Source: Theropithecus gelada (Eukaryota > Chordata > Mammalia > Primates > Cercopithecidae). From it: a DNA stretch of 64,000 bases. This document shows positions 1 to 11,503 of this stretch, piece by piece. How positions within the stretch are numbered: the first letter of the stretch is position 1; every line of letters begins with the position of its first letter. The DNA lies in NCBI RefSeq assembly GCF_003255815.1, contig NC_037682.1, forward strand, positions 43,603,011 to 43,667,010, in the 5' to 3' direction. The translations under genes were made by a program, and so were the position numbers. A model generated the notes under the pieces. The model saw nothing but the letters and a program-made list of their open reading frames with translations. It ran no database searches and was not told the DNA's origin.

Positions 1-66
1 CCTTCTGCCTTGGCCTCCGAAAGTGTTAGAATTTATAGTCATGAGCCACAGCATCCACCCCTAAAC
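1..66 (-). mobile_element. Alu fragment (5' end of element), cut by window edge
   Basis: The window opens inside an antisense Alu. The sequence reads as the complement of the Alu head, with the recognisable blocks tggcctccgaaagtg and atgagccac. The rest of the copy lies to the left of the window. Several substitutions suggest an old (J/S) copy. Confidence 0.85.
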
Positions 67-489
67 CTCTTTTTAATTGATTGTCAAGTGTGAATAATAA
101 TGATAGTTTCATCTTGTAGTTATTGTAAAGATTATAAATTACATGTTGTTTATAAATTAGCACATTATATGTGTATGTGTGTGTGTGTGTATATACACAC
201 ACACACATATATATATATATATAGTAAGGCTTCAATGAATAGTAGTTATTATTTGAGTGAATTGGAGGATTTATTAAGAAGCATATTAGTGCTTTCTTTT
301 CTTGATGTATGTTTGCTTTGTTTGCTTTGTTTGCTTTGTTTTATTGGGTTTCAGCATCAGTATATAATTATCTTCATATATCCCCATCTAATCATTCAAA
401 GAGAAGCTAGGCTATTTTTATAACATGTGACTGAAGTAACAAGGGTAAAACAATAGAGCTTTAAAGCTGAAAAGCGTTATTTTGGAGAC
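67..489. other. Unassigned AT-rich DNA with small simple repeats
   Basis: No gene or recognisable transposon. It contains the TG/CA/TA tract at 170-223 and three tandem copies of the 9-mer tttgctttg at about 312-338. The open frame here is low-complexity and unsupported. Confidence 0.5.
170..223. repeat. TG/CA/TA microsatellite with dyad symmetry
   Basis: A run of TG dinucleotides passes through tatata into a run of CA, then into TA dinucleotides. The TG and CA arms are complementary around the central atat, so the tract could fold on itself. Such tracts are usually length-polymorphic. Confidence 0.9.
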
Positions 490-843
490 TGATATTGTTT
501 GGCTGTGTCTCCACCCAAATCTCAACTTGAATTGTATCTCCCAGAATTCCCACATGTTCAGGGAGGGACCCAGAGATAAGTAATTGAACCAAGGGGGCTT
601 TTCTTTCCTGTGCTATTCTCATAATAGTAAATAAGTCTCATGAGATCTGACAGGTTTATCAGGGGTTTCCACTTATGCTGCTTCCTCATTTTCTCTTGCT
701 GCTACCATGTAAGAAGAGCTTTTCACCTCTTGCCATGATTCTGAGGCCTCCCCAGCCATGTGGAACTGCAAGTCCAGTTAAACCTTGTTTTGTTTCCAGT
801 TTCAGGTATGTTTTTATCAGCAGTGTGAAAACAAACTAATACA
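490..843 (+). mobile_element. THE1 (MaLR) 5' LTR
   Basis: About 354 bp, beginning tgatattgtttggctgtg and ending actaataca, the expected termini of THE1 LTRs of the ERVL-MaLR group. The same sequence recurs as the 3' LTR at 2421-2772. The flanking 5-mers are gagac (485-489) and gagat (2773-2777), a TSD with one mismatch, which shows the provirus is intact at both ends. Confidence 0.93.
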
Positions 844-2420
844 GTAAATTGTTACCAGGAGTGGGATGTTGCTGAAAAGATACCCAAAAATGTGGAAGCA
901 ACTTTGGAAATGGGTAACAGGCAGAGATTGGAACAGTTTGAAGGGCTCAGATGAATACAGGAAAATGTGGGAAAATTTGGAACTTTCTAGAGATTTGTTG
1001 AATGGCATTGCCCAAAATCCTAATAGCGATATGGTCAATAACATTCAGGCCAAGGTGGTCTTAGATGGAGATGAGGAACTTGTTGGGAACTGAAGCAAAG
1101 TTGACTCTCTCATTATGTTTTAGCAAAAAGAGTGGTAGTATTTTGCCCCATCCTAGAAATTTGTGGAACTTTGAACTTGAAAGAGGTGATTTAGGGTATC
1201 TGGCAGAAGAAATTTCTTAGCAGGAAAGCATTCAAGAGGTGACATGGGCACTATTAAATGCACTCCGTTTTATAAGGGAGGCAGAGCATAAAACTTTGGA
1301 AAATTTGCCACCTGACTATGTGATTAAAAAAGAAAAACCCATTTTCTAGGGGGAAATTCAAGCTGGCTGCAGAAATTTTGCATAAGTAGCAAGGAGCCTA
1401 ATGTTAATCCCCAAGACAATGGAGAAAATGTCTCCAGGCCATGTCGGAGACCTTCATGGCTGCCCCTCCCATCACAGGCCTGGAGGATCAGGATTAAAAA
1501 ATGGTTTCCTGGGTCTGACCCAGGGTTCCCATGCTGTGTACAGTCTACGGACTTGGTGTTCTGTGTCCCAGCTGCTCCAGCTGTGGCTGGAAGAGGCCAA
1601 CATACAACTTGGGCTGTGGCTTCAGAGGTTGGAATCCCCAAGCCTTGGCAGCTTCCACATGGTGTTTAGCCATGAGTGCACAGAAGTCAAGAATTAAGGT
1701 TTGGGAACTTCCACCTAGATTTCAGAAGATGAATGGAAATGCCTGGATGCCCAGGCAAAAGTTTGCTGCAGGAGTGGGGCCCTCATGGATAACCTCTGCT
1801 AGGGCAGCACAGAAGGGAAATGTAGGGTCGGTGCCCCCACACAGAGTCCCTACTGGGCCACCACGTTGTGAAGCTGTAGGAAGAGGGCTACTGTCTTCTA
1901 GACACCAGAATTGTAGATCCACTGACAGCTTGCACCATGTGCCTGAAAAAGCCGCAGACAATCAGTGCCAGTCCATGAAAGCAGCCTGGAGGAAGCTGTA
2001 CCCTGCAAAGCCACAGGGGCAGAGCTGCCCAAGACCATGGGAACCCAACTTTTGCATCACCATGACCTGAATGCGAGACCTGGAGTCAAAAGAGGTCATT
2101 TTGGAGCTTTAAAATTTGACTGCCCTACTGGATTTTGGACTTGCCTGGGTCCTGTAACCCCTCTGTTTTAGACAGTTTCTTCCGTATGCAATGGCTGTAT
2201 TTATCTAATACCTATACCCCCATTGTATCTAGGAAGTAACTAGCTTGCTTTTGATTTTACAGGTTCATAGGCAGAAGGGACTTGCTTCATCTCAGATGAG
2301 AATTTGGACTATAAACTTTGGGTTAATACTGAAATGAGTTAAGATTTTGTGGGACTGTTGGGAAGGCATGATTGGTTTTGAAATGTGAGGCCATGAAATT
2401 TGAAGGGGCCAGGGGTGGAA
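844..2420 (+). mobile_element. THE1 internal region (MaLR, defective)
   Basis: About 1.58 kb between the two LTRs, starting just after the LTR with the run ttgttaccaggagtggg that I associate with THE1/MST internal sequence. Related internal sequence recurs at 40025-41096 and 58752-61222, which confirms the family inside this window. The longest open frame is 179 codons at 1531-2070. MaLR elements encode no polymerase or envelope and depended on other retroelements; the small frames here are short and broken. No host function is visible. Confidence 0.9.
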
Positions 2421-2772
2421 CGATGGTTTGGCTGTGTCTCCACCCAAATCTCAACTTGAATTGTATCTCCCAGAATTCCCACGTGTTGTGGGAGTGACCC
2501 AAGGGAAGGGAATTGAATCACGGGGGCCAATCTTTCCCATTACTATCACTCATAATGAATAAGTCTCATGAGATCTGATGGGTTTATTAGGGGTTTCTGT
2601 TTTTGCTGCTTCTTCATTTTCTCTTGACGCCACCATGTAAGAAGAGCCTTTTGCCTCCTGCCATGATTCTGAAGTCTCGTGTGGCCATGTGGAACTGTAA
2701 GTCCAATTAAACCTTTTTTTGTTCCCAGTTTTGGGGATGTCTTTATCAGAAGCACAAAAACAAACTAATACA
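2421..2772 (+). mobile_element. THE1 3' LTR
   Basis: About 352 bp and clearly the twin of 490-843. The first base is c instead of t and two bases of the start are missing (cgatggtttggc). It ends actaataca, followed by gagat, the second copy of the target site. Counting differences between the LTRs would date the insertion. Confidence 0.92.
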
Positions 2773-2862
2773 GAGATCCTCTAGTACACAAATAATCCTT
2801 GCATGCTAGCCTGGATTAATTGGTTGTTTTTGCACAGACTTCAAATGTGGAGATTAAATATA

Positions 2863-3192
2863 CAGTAATGCATCACTTAACGATGGGGATATGCTCTGAG
2901 AAATGTGTCATTAAGAAATGTTGTCATTGTATGAATATCATAAGAGTGTACTTACATAAACCTAGATGGAATAGCCTATTACATATCCAGGCTATATGGG
3001 AGACCCTATTGCTTCTAGGTTACAAACCTGTACAGTGTTAGTGTACTGAATACTGTAGGCAATTGTAACACAATGGTAAGTCTTTGTGTATCTAAACATA
3101 TGAATGGTAGAGTAAAAATATATTATAACCTGTAGAGCCACCATATATGTAGTCCATCACTGACAAAAACGTCACTATGAGGTTCATGGCTG
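2863..3192. mobile_element. Tigger-group MITE (MER8/Tigger4-like)
   Basis: About 330 bp bounded by decayed inverted ends: cagtaatgcatcac on the left, and a right end whose complement starts cagccatgaacc. A TA dinucleotide precedes the left end, as expected for Tc1/mariner-type insertion. The interior has gtgtacttacataaacctag and actgaatactgtaggcaatt, blocks I recall from this non-autonomous family. No transposase is encoded. The exact family name is from memory. Confidence 0.75.
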
Positions 3193-6100
3193 TGTACATA
3201 TTTCTGAAACCATACCAAAGGTTTGTATGAGAGAGTGCTGGGATCCATTAGTTGTGTCCATAAATAGTCCAGGATAGGAGAGAGATATCAGACAAGCCAT
3301 ATATTTGCTGTTCCTTGATCCTAGGCAACCTAATTTTTAAGAAGGTAATTGAAATTGACATGGATAAAATGACACTTCCAAGACTACATGGTTAGTTATT
3401 GTGTAACTTAATTTTCCCTAAATCTCACCAGCCTGTGCATTACAATTATTTTGTGGTGTACTATGTAAGAAGATATTTTTATGTAACTTCATATTTTTCT
3501 ACTCTGGCCATCTCATCAAGGGCTAGTCTCACAAACCCTTAGAATGGAGTTCTTTATCAGTGCTGCCAGTTCTATTGATGCCTTTATTTAAATTACTGAT
3601 TTCCCTCTGCAAAGCTGCCAGATGCCCTAGTGTTTCCTTTTAATTTTGCTTGTGTCAGGACCACAGTGGTTTCTTATCTCTCCCTGGTATCTGTGTACCA
3701 AATTACCACCCCTGCCTCTGCTCTCTCTACAACAACAACAAAGCAACGACAAGAAAAAGCCTGGAGTTGCCATCAATAAGATCTTCCAAACAACCATCCC
3801 CAAATTCTTAGGCAATCAATTATAAATATCACCTGAGTAGTAGAGGAACGTCTCAGTAGACCCCAAGCCAATTTCCCACTAAATGCTCAGCTGAGACCAT
3901 CTTGGCTATATTAGCCCAGATAAGAAATATAGTCATGCCTCCTGTGCCTTTGTATCATACATTTTTCTATAAAAAGCTCTGTGACTGAGCATGTAACTAT
4001 GGATGTCAAAAGAAAAAACTAGCAGAAAAAATCAAACATTTCTTCAAAATGGAAACAGAAAATGGCTGATCAGTATATTGGAATATTGCATTTTTGGTAC
4101 CCCTACATTTTCAGACTCTCTCCCTCTCTCTCCCTCTCTCCTTCAGAAATCTTTTTGAGAGAGAACCTGATTTTCAGAATTAGATGTCTTCCCCCTTTTT
4201 AGTATGTTATCCACGCAATTATTAAATATTTCAAAAACTAGCTTAAAATCATTTTCAAAGAGATATTGACTGTTGCTTGTGTTTCGTGTTAGCTTGGAGA
4301 GATGACTTACCATAGAGTTATATAACTGAGTGCCTCTTTACCAATGACAAAGACAAAGCAATAAAAAGGATGTTTATTATGTTTCAAAATTATTGTGCTG
4401 ATTCCTGACTCTTCTAAAGCAACAAGGTCTAGGTTTCGGTTATCCTTGTCTGATCTGTACAGTCTTGCAAAGCTGAAGAACAATCTGAGGACTCTTTCTC
4501 AAAGATCTTTCTCAACATGCTGGGTTACATGGACTTAGCTTTAACTCAACCTGCTTTTTATCAGTAACTTACAGAATATAGGAAAACTCTATGATCTTGT
4601 TCTGTCAGCCATTTATTTTCTACAGTCTGAAACTCCTCTCACTCAGCAGGGGAGGAATGGAGTTCCAAGATCAAGGATACTTCACTTCAGTTTCCGTTAT
4701 CTCTCTCAAGAGTGAATCATAAAAAATATCTGCTAAACTCTGCTTTTCATGTCATCTCTTTGCAACATCAATTTGCTGCTTTATAATTATTCATCCAAAG
4801 TTTTAAAGTTAGGAAATAATCAAGCCTAAAATAAAACATCAAATTTCAAAATCTCAGTAATACTTTGAAAAAAGAATGGCTTCATGGAAACTGAGTAAAA
4901 TGGATTTTGAATGAGAATAAAGTTATAAATTTTTAAAGCAATTAACAAACAAAAATATGAGCATAAATGTTTCTACTTAAAAATCAGGTAATATGCAGGA
5001 TCATTTTTCAAATATACTAAAAATAACCAATTATCTTCAAATGTTCATTTTTTTAACTGCCTGCTACAGTTATAAAGGAACACAATAACAACTGGGAATA
5101 GGAAATTGGAAATTATATAGTTAAGTAATTTAAAGTATATTCTATTAGGTAGAATTTTTCTCTATTAACTGATACTGTCCTTGGCTAGAGAATTAAATTT
5201 TAATCTCAAAATTTATAAAAGCCAACTTTTGTCTGTTAGTTTGATAGTGAACTTCTGTTTTTATGCATAAATAAAAAAAGGTAAATCTATACAATTTAAG
5301 TGGCTCTGAAGTAAAACCATTCTTTTTTTTTTAACAAGTTTTGCCTAAAATTAAATAATGTGGCAAAATTGTGCCAAGTTTGCTTCTTGAAACCAATTTC
5401 AGTATACTAATAAAAACCTGAGACAGTGAGATTTTATCTTTTGGAAAATACAACTATGCACGTAAAACCATGAAGACAATGACACTAAAGTCAAAGCATA
5501 AATAAAACTTGTGATAATCTATTTTCTCCTTGATTTGTACTCACTTGCAACATCTCAGAAGCACAAAAGGTGGTCATTCCAAATGGAAAATGGGAAAATA
5601 CTGACTATGGAAACAGGATTTGGAATAGTGCAAAGAAATGGAGAAGAAAGATGCTGAAACTGGGTCATTGACATTGACATAATGAGCATGCTTGTGTGCT
5701 TTGTTGTTGTTGTTGTTGTTGTTGTTATTGGTCAGGGATCACATTAAGGAAGAAGCTGAGCTTTGCATGTATTTCTCTGCTGGCTGGCCCCTTATCCTAC
5801 AATGGACTGCTCACAAATCAAGTAATAATCAGATATTATTTGATGTATGCTTCAAATCAAATTGGATACCTTGAAGGAAAAGTACTACTTGAAGACTTGC
5901 TTGATTTTTAAACTAAGCAACATGACTGAGAATGTTTTGTCACTTAAGGAGAAAAAAAAGTACTATCAAAACCCAATATTTGCATATCTTGAAGATAAAT
6001 ATATTCTACTCTAAAAAATATAATCAGGTTAAGATGCTGTAAATACACACAAATCAATACAATATTCTCATGGAATCTTTGTAGATTTGAATTTACCGAC

Positions 6101-6289
6101 CTTTCAGATTGTAGAAGGATTAAGCTTGTTAAATTTAGAAAACCCGAGAATAAATATCTCATACACTTTACTTTCTAATGTAAGCTCATTTTTATAGCCA
6201 ATTTGATCCTCTTGATGTTCTGCTCTTAAATCTTGTCTTTTTGCCCTCTTCGGGAATCTTGTGTCTTGAACTATCCCTCTGATTATTTT
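3193..6289. other. Unassigned single-copy-looking DNA, 3.1 kb
   Basis: I recognise no gene and no transposon here. It includes a CT-rich tract at about 4108-4141 and a TTG microsatellite at 5701-5729. Sequence around 3640-3990 ends near a ttctataaaaagctc block and could be a diverged LTR, but I cannot assign it. Open frames are at most about 72 codons. Confidence 0.5.
5701..5729. repeat. (TTG)n microsatellite
   Basis: About nine TTG units, the last interrupted. The short leucine-rich and cysteine-rich frames across it are translations of the repeat, not genes. Confidence 0.9.
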
Positions 6290-6485
6290 CACTTATCCAG
6301 TTGCTGCTTACTCTTTGAGACATGGCTAAAAATATTATCTTCCCATGGAACCTTTTCTGACCTGTCTAGCACATATTCACTTCTGTTTTTAAGGTTAATT
6401 TCTGCAGCCTTCGTTCTTTCTACTACTCATCAAACACTTTTATATTTTTGGTGTACAGTATTCAATAAAATTATCTCATTGTAAT
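6290..6485 (+). mobile_element. Probable L2 3'-end fragment, sense
   Basis: Weak but ordered resemblance to the L2 3' region, including ccttttctgacc followed by a pyrimidine-rich stretch and an A/T-rich end. Strongly decayed; could be chance. Confidence 0.4.
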
Positions 6486-6719
6486 TTTAACTACCCAAAA
6501 CTCAGCTCAGTGACTCTAACTGATACTGAAATCCACTGAATAATAAAAATGTTCTTTGAAGGAAATAGAAAGTTTTAAATTATTGGAACCACTATGTCAA
6601 ATTTTAGATGCTGCCTCAATTCCTCAGGATTGAGCAGACTCCAAGAAAACAAAGATTGCCCAGTTTGAAGAAATGATGTGAAGCAAAAATTTTGTTTCAC
6701 ATTGCTCATAAAATATGTT

Positions 6720-6892
6720 CAGACTCCTGAGCATGCAACATGGCATTCAAGGACCAGAAGGAAATCCCATGTGGATAGATCAGGGTGAATAAGGGAAAAT
6801 CTAGGAAAGAATAAGTCCAGCGAGTCAGCGTAAGACTAGGTTGTGTGGGCTTTATAGGCAAACGGCATTTTCTAAATGAGATAAGCCAACAT
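6720..6892 (-). mobile_element. L2 fragment, antisense
   Basis: Blocks such as ttgtgtgggctttataggca match the antisense L2 reverse-transcriptase region (complement of ggcctacaaggccc-like sequence). The left L1M below begins directly after it, so that L1 probably inserted into this L2. Confidence 0.6.
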
Positions 6893-9800
6893 TGGAGCAA
6901 CTACAAATATAAAGCAAATATGAATAGAACTGAAAAAAGGGATAATAGTAGAGGACTTCAAGAACCCATTTTCATTAATGGATATATCATCCAGAGAGAA
7001 CATCAACAAATAAACATCAAACAAACTAAACTAGAGACCTAACATTCCATCTAGCACCTGCAGATTACACATTCTTCTCAATTATTCATGGAACATTCTC
7101 TAAGAGAGATCAGATGTTTGGCCACAAAGCAAGTCTTAACAAATTTAATGAGGCTGAAATTTTATCAAGTATCTTTTCTGACCACAATGGTATCAAACTA
7201 GAAATCAATTACAAAAGACACTTTAGAAATTTGACAAATACATGGAAAATGAACAGTAAACTATTGAACAACCACTGAATCAATAAAGAGATTAAAAGGG
7301 AAATTAAAAATCTCTTGAGGCAAATGAAAATGGAAACATACAAATCTTCTAAAAAGGAACTTTATAGCAATAAACACTTACATCCAAAAAAGAAAAAATG
7401 TCAAATAAACAACCTAATGTTGCACCTCAAGGAACTAGAAAGAACTAGAATAAGCTAAGCCCAAACTTAATGGAAGGAAAGAAATCATAAAAATCAGAAC
7501 AGAAATTAATAAAATAGAGATTGTAATAGCAATGGAAATACAGAGAGTTGTTTTTATAAAAAGATAAAATCAACAAACTGAAAGTTAGACTAAATAAGGA
7601 AAGGAGAGAAGACATAAAGTATCAGAAATTATCAGGAATACATTACAACTTATGCAGCAGAAATACAGAGGATCTTAAGAGACTATTACAAAAAAGTATA
7701 TACCAACAAATCAGATAATCCAGAAGAAACTGATATATTTATTGACATATACAATCTACCAAGATTAAATTATGATGAAATAGAAAGTTTGCACAGAACA
7801 ATAATGAATAATTACATTGAAATGGTAACAAAATATATCTCATAAAAAAAAAAAGCCCAGAACCTGATGGCATTACTGCTGAATTCTACCAAACATTTAA
7901 AAAAAAAAAAAAAGCTAATTATTTTCAAATTATTTCAAAAAAAAATTGAAGGAGAGTGAATACTTCCAAAGGCATTTTATGAGCCCATTCTCACCTTAAT
8001 ATCAAAACCAGAAAAGGATACTGTAAATAAGGAAAACTATAAGACAAAACCTGATGAATATCAATGCAAAATTTTTGAACTAAATACTAGCAAACCAAAT
8101 TTAACAGCACAATAAAAATATCATTCGCCTGATCAAGTGGAATCCATTCCAGGAATGCAAGGGTGGTTCAACATATACAAAATAATAAATGCAATACCTC
8201 ATATTAACATAATGAAATACAAAACCCATATCATCATTTCAGTAAATACAGAAAAATCATTTGACAAAATTCAACATTCTTCCACAATAAAACTCTCAAC
8301 AGATTAGGTACAGAGGAAATGTAACTAAACACAATAAAGGCCATATATCAGAAATCCATAGAGAAAAATTTCAACACTCAAAAGTTGAAAGCGTTTCCTT
8401 AAGGTCAGGAACAATATAAGGATACCCACTCTTACCAATTCTTTTCAACATAATATTGAAAGTTCTACCCAGAGCAATTAATCAAGAGAAAGAAATAAGA
8501 GACATTCTAATAGAAAAATAAAAAAAAGAGGTGCAGTTGTTTCTGTTTACTGATGACATGATCTTATATATAGAAAATCCTCAGGACTCCACACACACAC
8601 ACCAAAAAAACCTGTTAGAACTAATAAAGAATCCAGTAAAGTTATAGGCTACAATATCAACACACAAAAAATCAACAGTGTTTTAATACAGTAACAGCAA
8701 ACTATCTGAAAACTAAATCAAGAAAACTATCTCCTTAACAATAGCGACAAAACAAACAAACAAACAAAAAAAACCCTAGGAATTAATTTAACTGAGAAGG
8801 TGAAAAATATTTATCCTGAAAACTATAAAACTATGATGAACGAAAATTGAAGAAGACACAAATGAATGAGAAGACATTTCATGTTCGGAAATTGAAGGAA
8901 AAAAAAAAAAAAAAACTAGTATTGTTAAAATTTCCATATTACCCAAAGTGATCTACAGATTTAATGCAATTACATCAAATTGCCAATGACATTCTTCACA
9001 GAAATACACAAATACGTTCTAAAATTCTTATGGAAGCACAAAGACCTTGAATAGCTAAAGTAATCTTGAACAGAAAGAATAAATCTTGATGCATCACACT
9101 ACCTGACTTCAAAATATACTCCAAAGCTATCATAACCAGAATATCATCAAATACTGGCATCAAAACTGAAACACAGACCAAGAAAACAGAAGTGATAGCC
9201 CAGGAATAAATCCATATATTTATAGCCAACTGGTTTGAAACAGTTTCCAGGATTACAAAATAGAGAAAGAAGAGTCTCTTCAATAAATGGAGTTGGAAAA
9301 ACTGGATATCTACATGTAGACGAATAAAAACAGACATTATCTCATACCACATACAAAAGTCAACTAAAAATGGATCATAAAATTAAATGTAAAACCTGAA
9401 AGTGTAAAACGACTACAAGAAAAAAAGAATAGGGACAAATGTCTGTGGCGTTGGCCCGGCAGTAATCTTTTGGATATGACACCAAAAGCACTGACAATAA
9501 ATGCAAAAACAGACAATTGGTACTACATCACATAGAAAGCTCCTGCACAGAAAAAAACAATTAACACAGTGAAAAGGCAACCTATGAAATGGAATGAACT
9601 TTTTTTTAATCATTAATCTGATAAAGGACTAATGTCCAAAATAAGAAATTCTCACAGTACAGGAGACAAAAAAGGAAATAACTCAATTTTTAAATGATCA
9701 AATGAAATGAATAAAATTAATAAACTCTGCTCCAAAGAGGACATACAAATGGCCACTAACTGTTGAAAAAGGTGCTCAATGTAACTAATTATCAGAAAAA

Positions 9801-10515
9801 TTAAAACTAAACCTGTAGGATATTATATCACACCTGTTAGGATGGCTTCCATGTTTAAAAAATAACAAAAGATAGTAAATGTAGACAAGGATGTGGAAAA
9901 AAGGTAATTCTTCACACTTTTGGTGGAAGTGTAAGTTAGTACAGCTACTATGGAAAACAGTATGGAGATTCCTCACCAAATTAAAAATAGAACAGTCATG
10001 TGAATCTGTGATCTCACTACTAGATTTAAATCCAAAGGAAATGAATCATTATTTTAAAGAGATATCTGCATTACCATTTTTACTGCAGCATTAATCACAG
10101 TAATCAGTATATGAAATCAACTTAAATAGCTATCAATGGATGAATGGATAAAGAAAATGCAGCATGTATGTACAATAAAATATTATTCTGCTAAAAGAGA
10201 AGGAATTCCCCCCATTTGTAATAACATGTGGAACCTAAAGAACATTATTTGTAGGGAAATATGTCTGGCACAGAAAGACAAATACTGGATGATCTCACAC
10301 TTATGTGGAATCTAAAAAAGCTGATCCAATATAAGTAGAGAGTAGATGGGGCTTACTAGAGGCTAAGACAGCTGGGGGAAGGGGATGGGGTGATGTTGGT
10401 AAAGGATACAAAATTTCAGTTATTTAGGAACAATAAGTTCAAGAGGTCTTTGTACAATATGATGACTATGGTTAAAAACAATGTACTGTATTCTTAAAAA
10501 ATTCTAAAAGAGTAG
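6893..10515 (+). mobile_element. L1M (L1MA/MB-like), 5'-truncated; left part of a split copy
   Basis: Sense L1 ORF2 remnant, starting within the endonuclease domain (aaatataaagcaaatatgaat) and running through reverse transcriptase and C-terminal domains into the 3' UTR. The catalytic region is near 8545-8580, where the usual FADD reads F-T-D-D. Many frameshifts, stops and A-runs make it inactive. The 3' UTR stops at 10515 in mid-sequence (ctaaaagagtag) and resumes at 20391, so this copy was the target of the next L1. Confidence 0.88.
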
Positions 10516-11503
10516 TGACAAGGGTGGAACAAGATAGAAGACGAAAAGGCTGCACTGATCATTCCCTTGCAAGGAAACCAATTTAACAACTATCTACACA
10601 CATAACAAAGCACCTTCATAAAGACCAAAAATCTGCTGAGTACTCACACTGTTGGGTCTTAACTGTATGTCACTAAAAGAGGCATTGAAGACATAGGATA
10701 ATCAGTCTTGAATCACCAGCACCACTCCTTTCCAGCTTCTAGGAGCAGGGACGTGGTACAGAGAGAGTTTCTGTGTACTGGTGAGAGGAAGAGCAAAAAT
10801 TGTGAGGCATTGAACTCAGTGCTATCTTGTAGGGAAACTAGACAAAACTCAGCCAACACTTGCCCACAGTAGGAGTATTTAAACTTATCTGCCCAAGTCA
10901 GAGGTCACAGTGGTCATAATTTGAGATCCTACAAGCCCCACCACCTCTGGCTAAGGTACTCTAGGGACACAACAAACTTAAGACAATCTTGGACACAAAG
11001 ACTGCAACTCGTGGTGAGTCATAGTGATGAACTGGGCCCAGAGTCAGTGGAATTGGGGGGACAGGTGAATTACTGCGATGCCAGCGGGAGCAGCTAAGGG
11101 AGTGCTAGCATCACCCCTCCCCTAACTCAGGTTGCACAGCTCATGGCTCCCAAAGGGATCCCTTCCTTTCATTTGAGAAAAGTAGAGGGAAGAGTGGAGA
11201 GGACTTCGTCTTGCATGTTGGATACTAGCTCAGCCACAGCATAATAGAGCACCAGGCAGAGGTGTGCATTTTCCTTTCCAGGCCCAAGCTCATGAACACT
11301 GTAGACACAAGATGGGCCAGCAAGGAATGTGCTGCCTTGAAGAGAAGGACCCAGTTCTGGCAGTATTCATCACCTGCTAACTGAAAAGTCCTTGGGTCCT
11401 GAATAACCAACAACACTCAGGTACGTTCTTGAGTGCCTTGGATGAAACTCTGAGGCTTTCTAGCTTTAGATGAGACTCATCACATTCCCAGCTGTGGAGG
11501 CTA
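10516..11503 (+). mobile_element. L1M second copy: 5' UTR
   Basis: Starts tgacaagggtggaacaagat, similar to 5' UTR starts of L1M elements, with the following ccttcataaagaccaaaaat block also typical. It is GC-richer than its surroundings, as L1 5' UTRs are. Retention of the 5' UTR shows this copy was full length, or nearly so, at insertion. It is cut at 11503 by an L1PA. Confidence 0.82.

Noticed and set aside
1531..2070. 179-codon open frame as a novel gene
   Set aside because: It lies wholly within the THE1 internal region, between matching LTRs.
5692..5911. Leucine- and cysteine-rich small proteins
   Set aside because: They are two frames of the same (TTG)n repeat.
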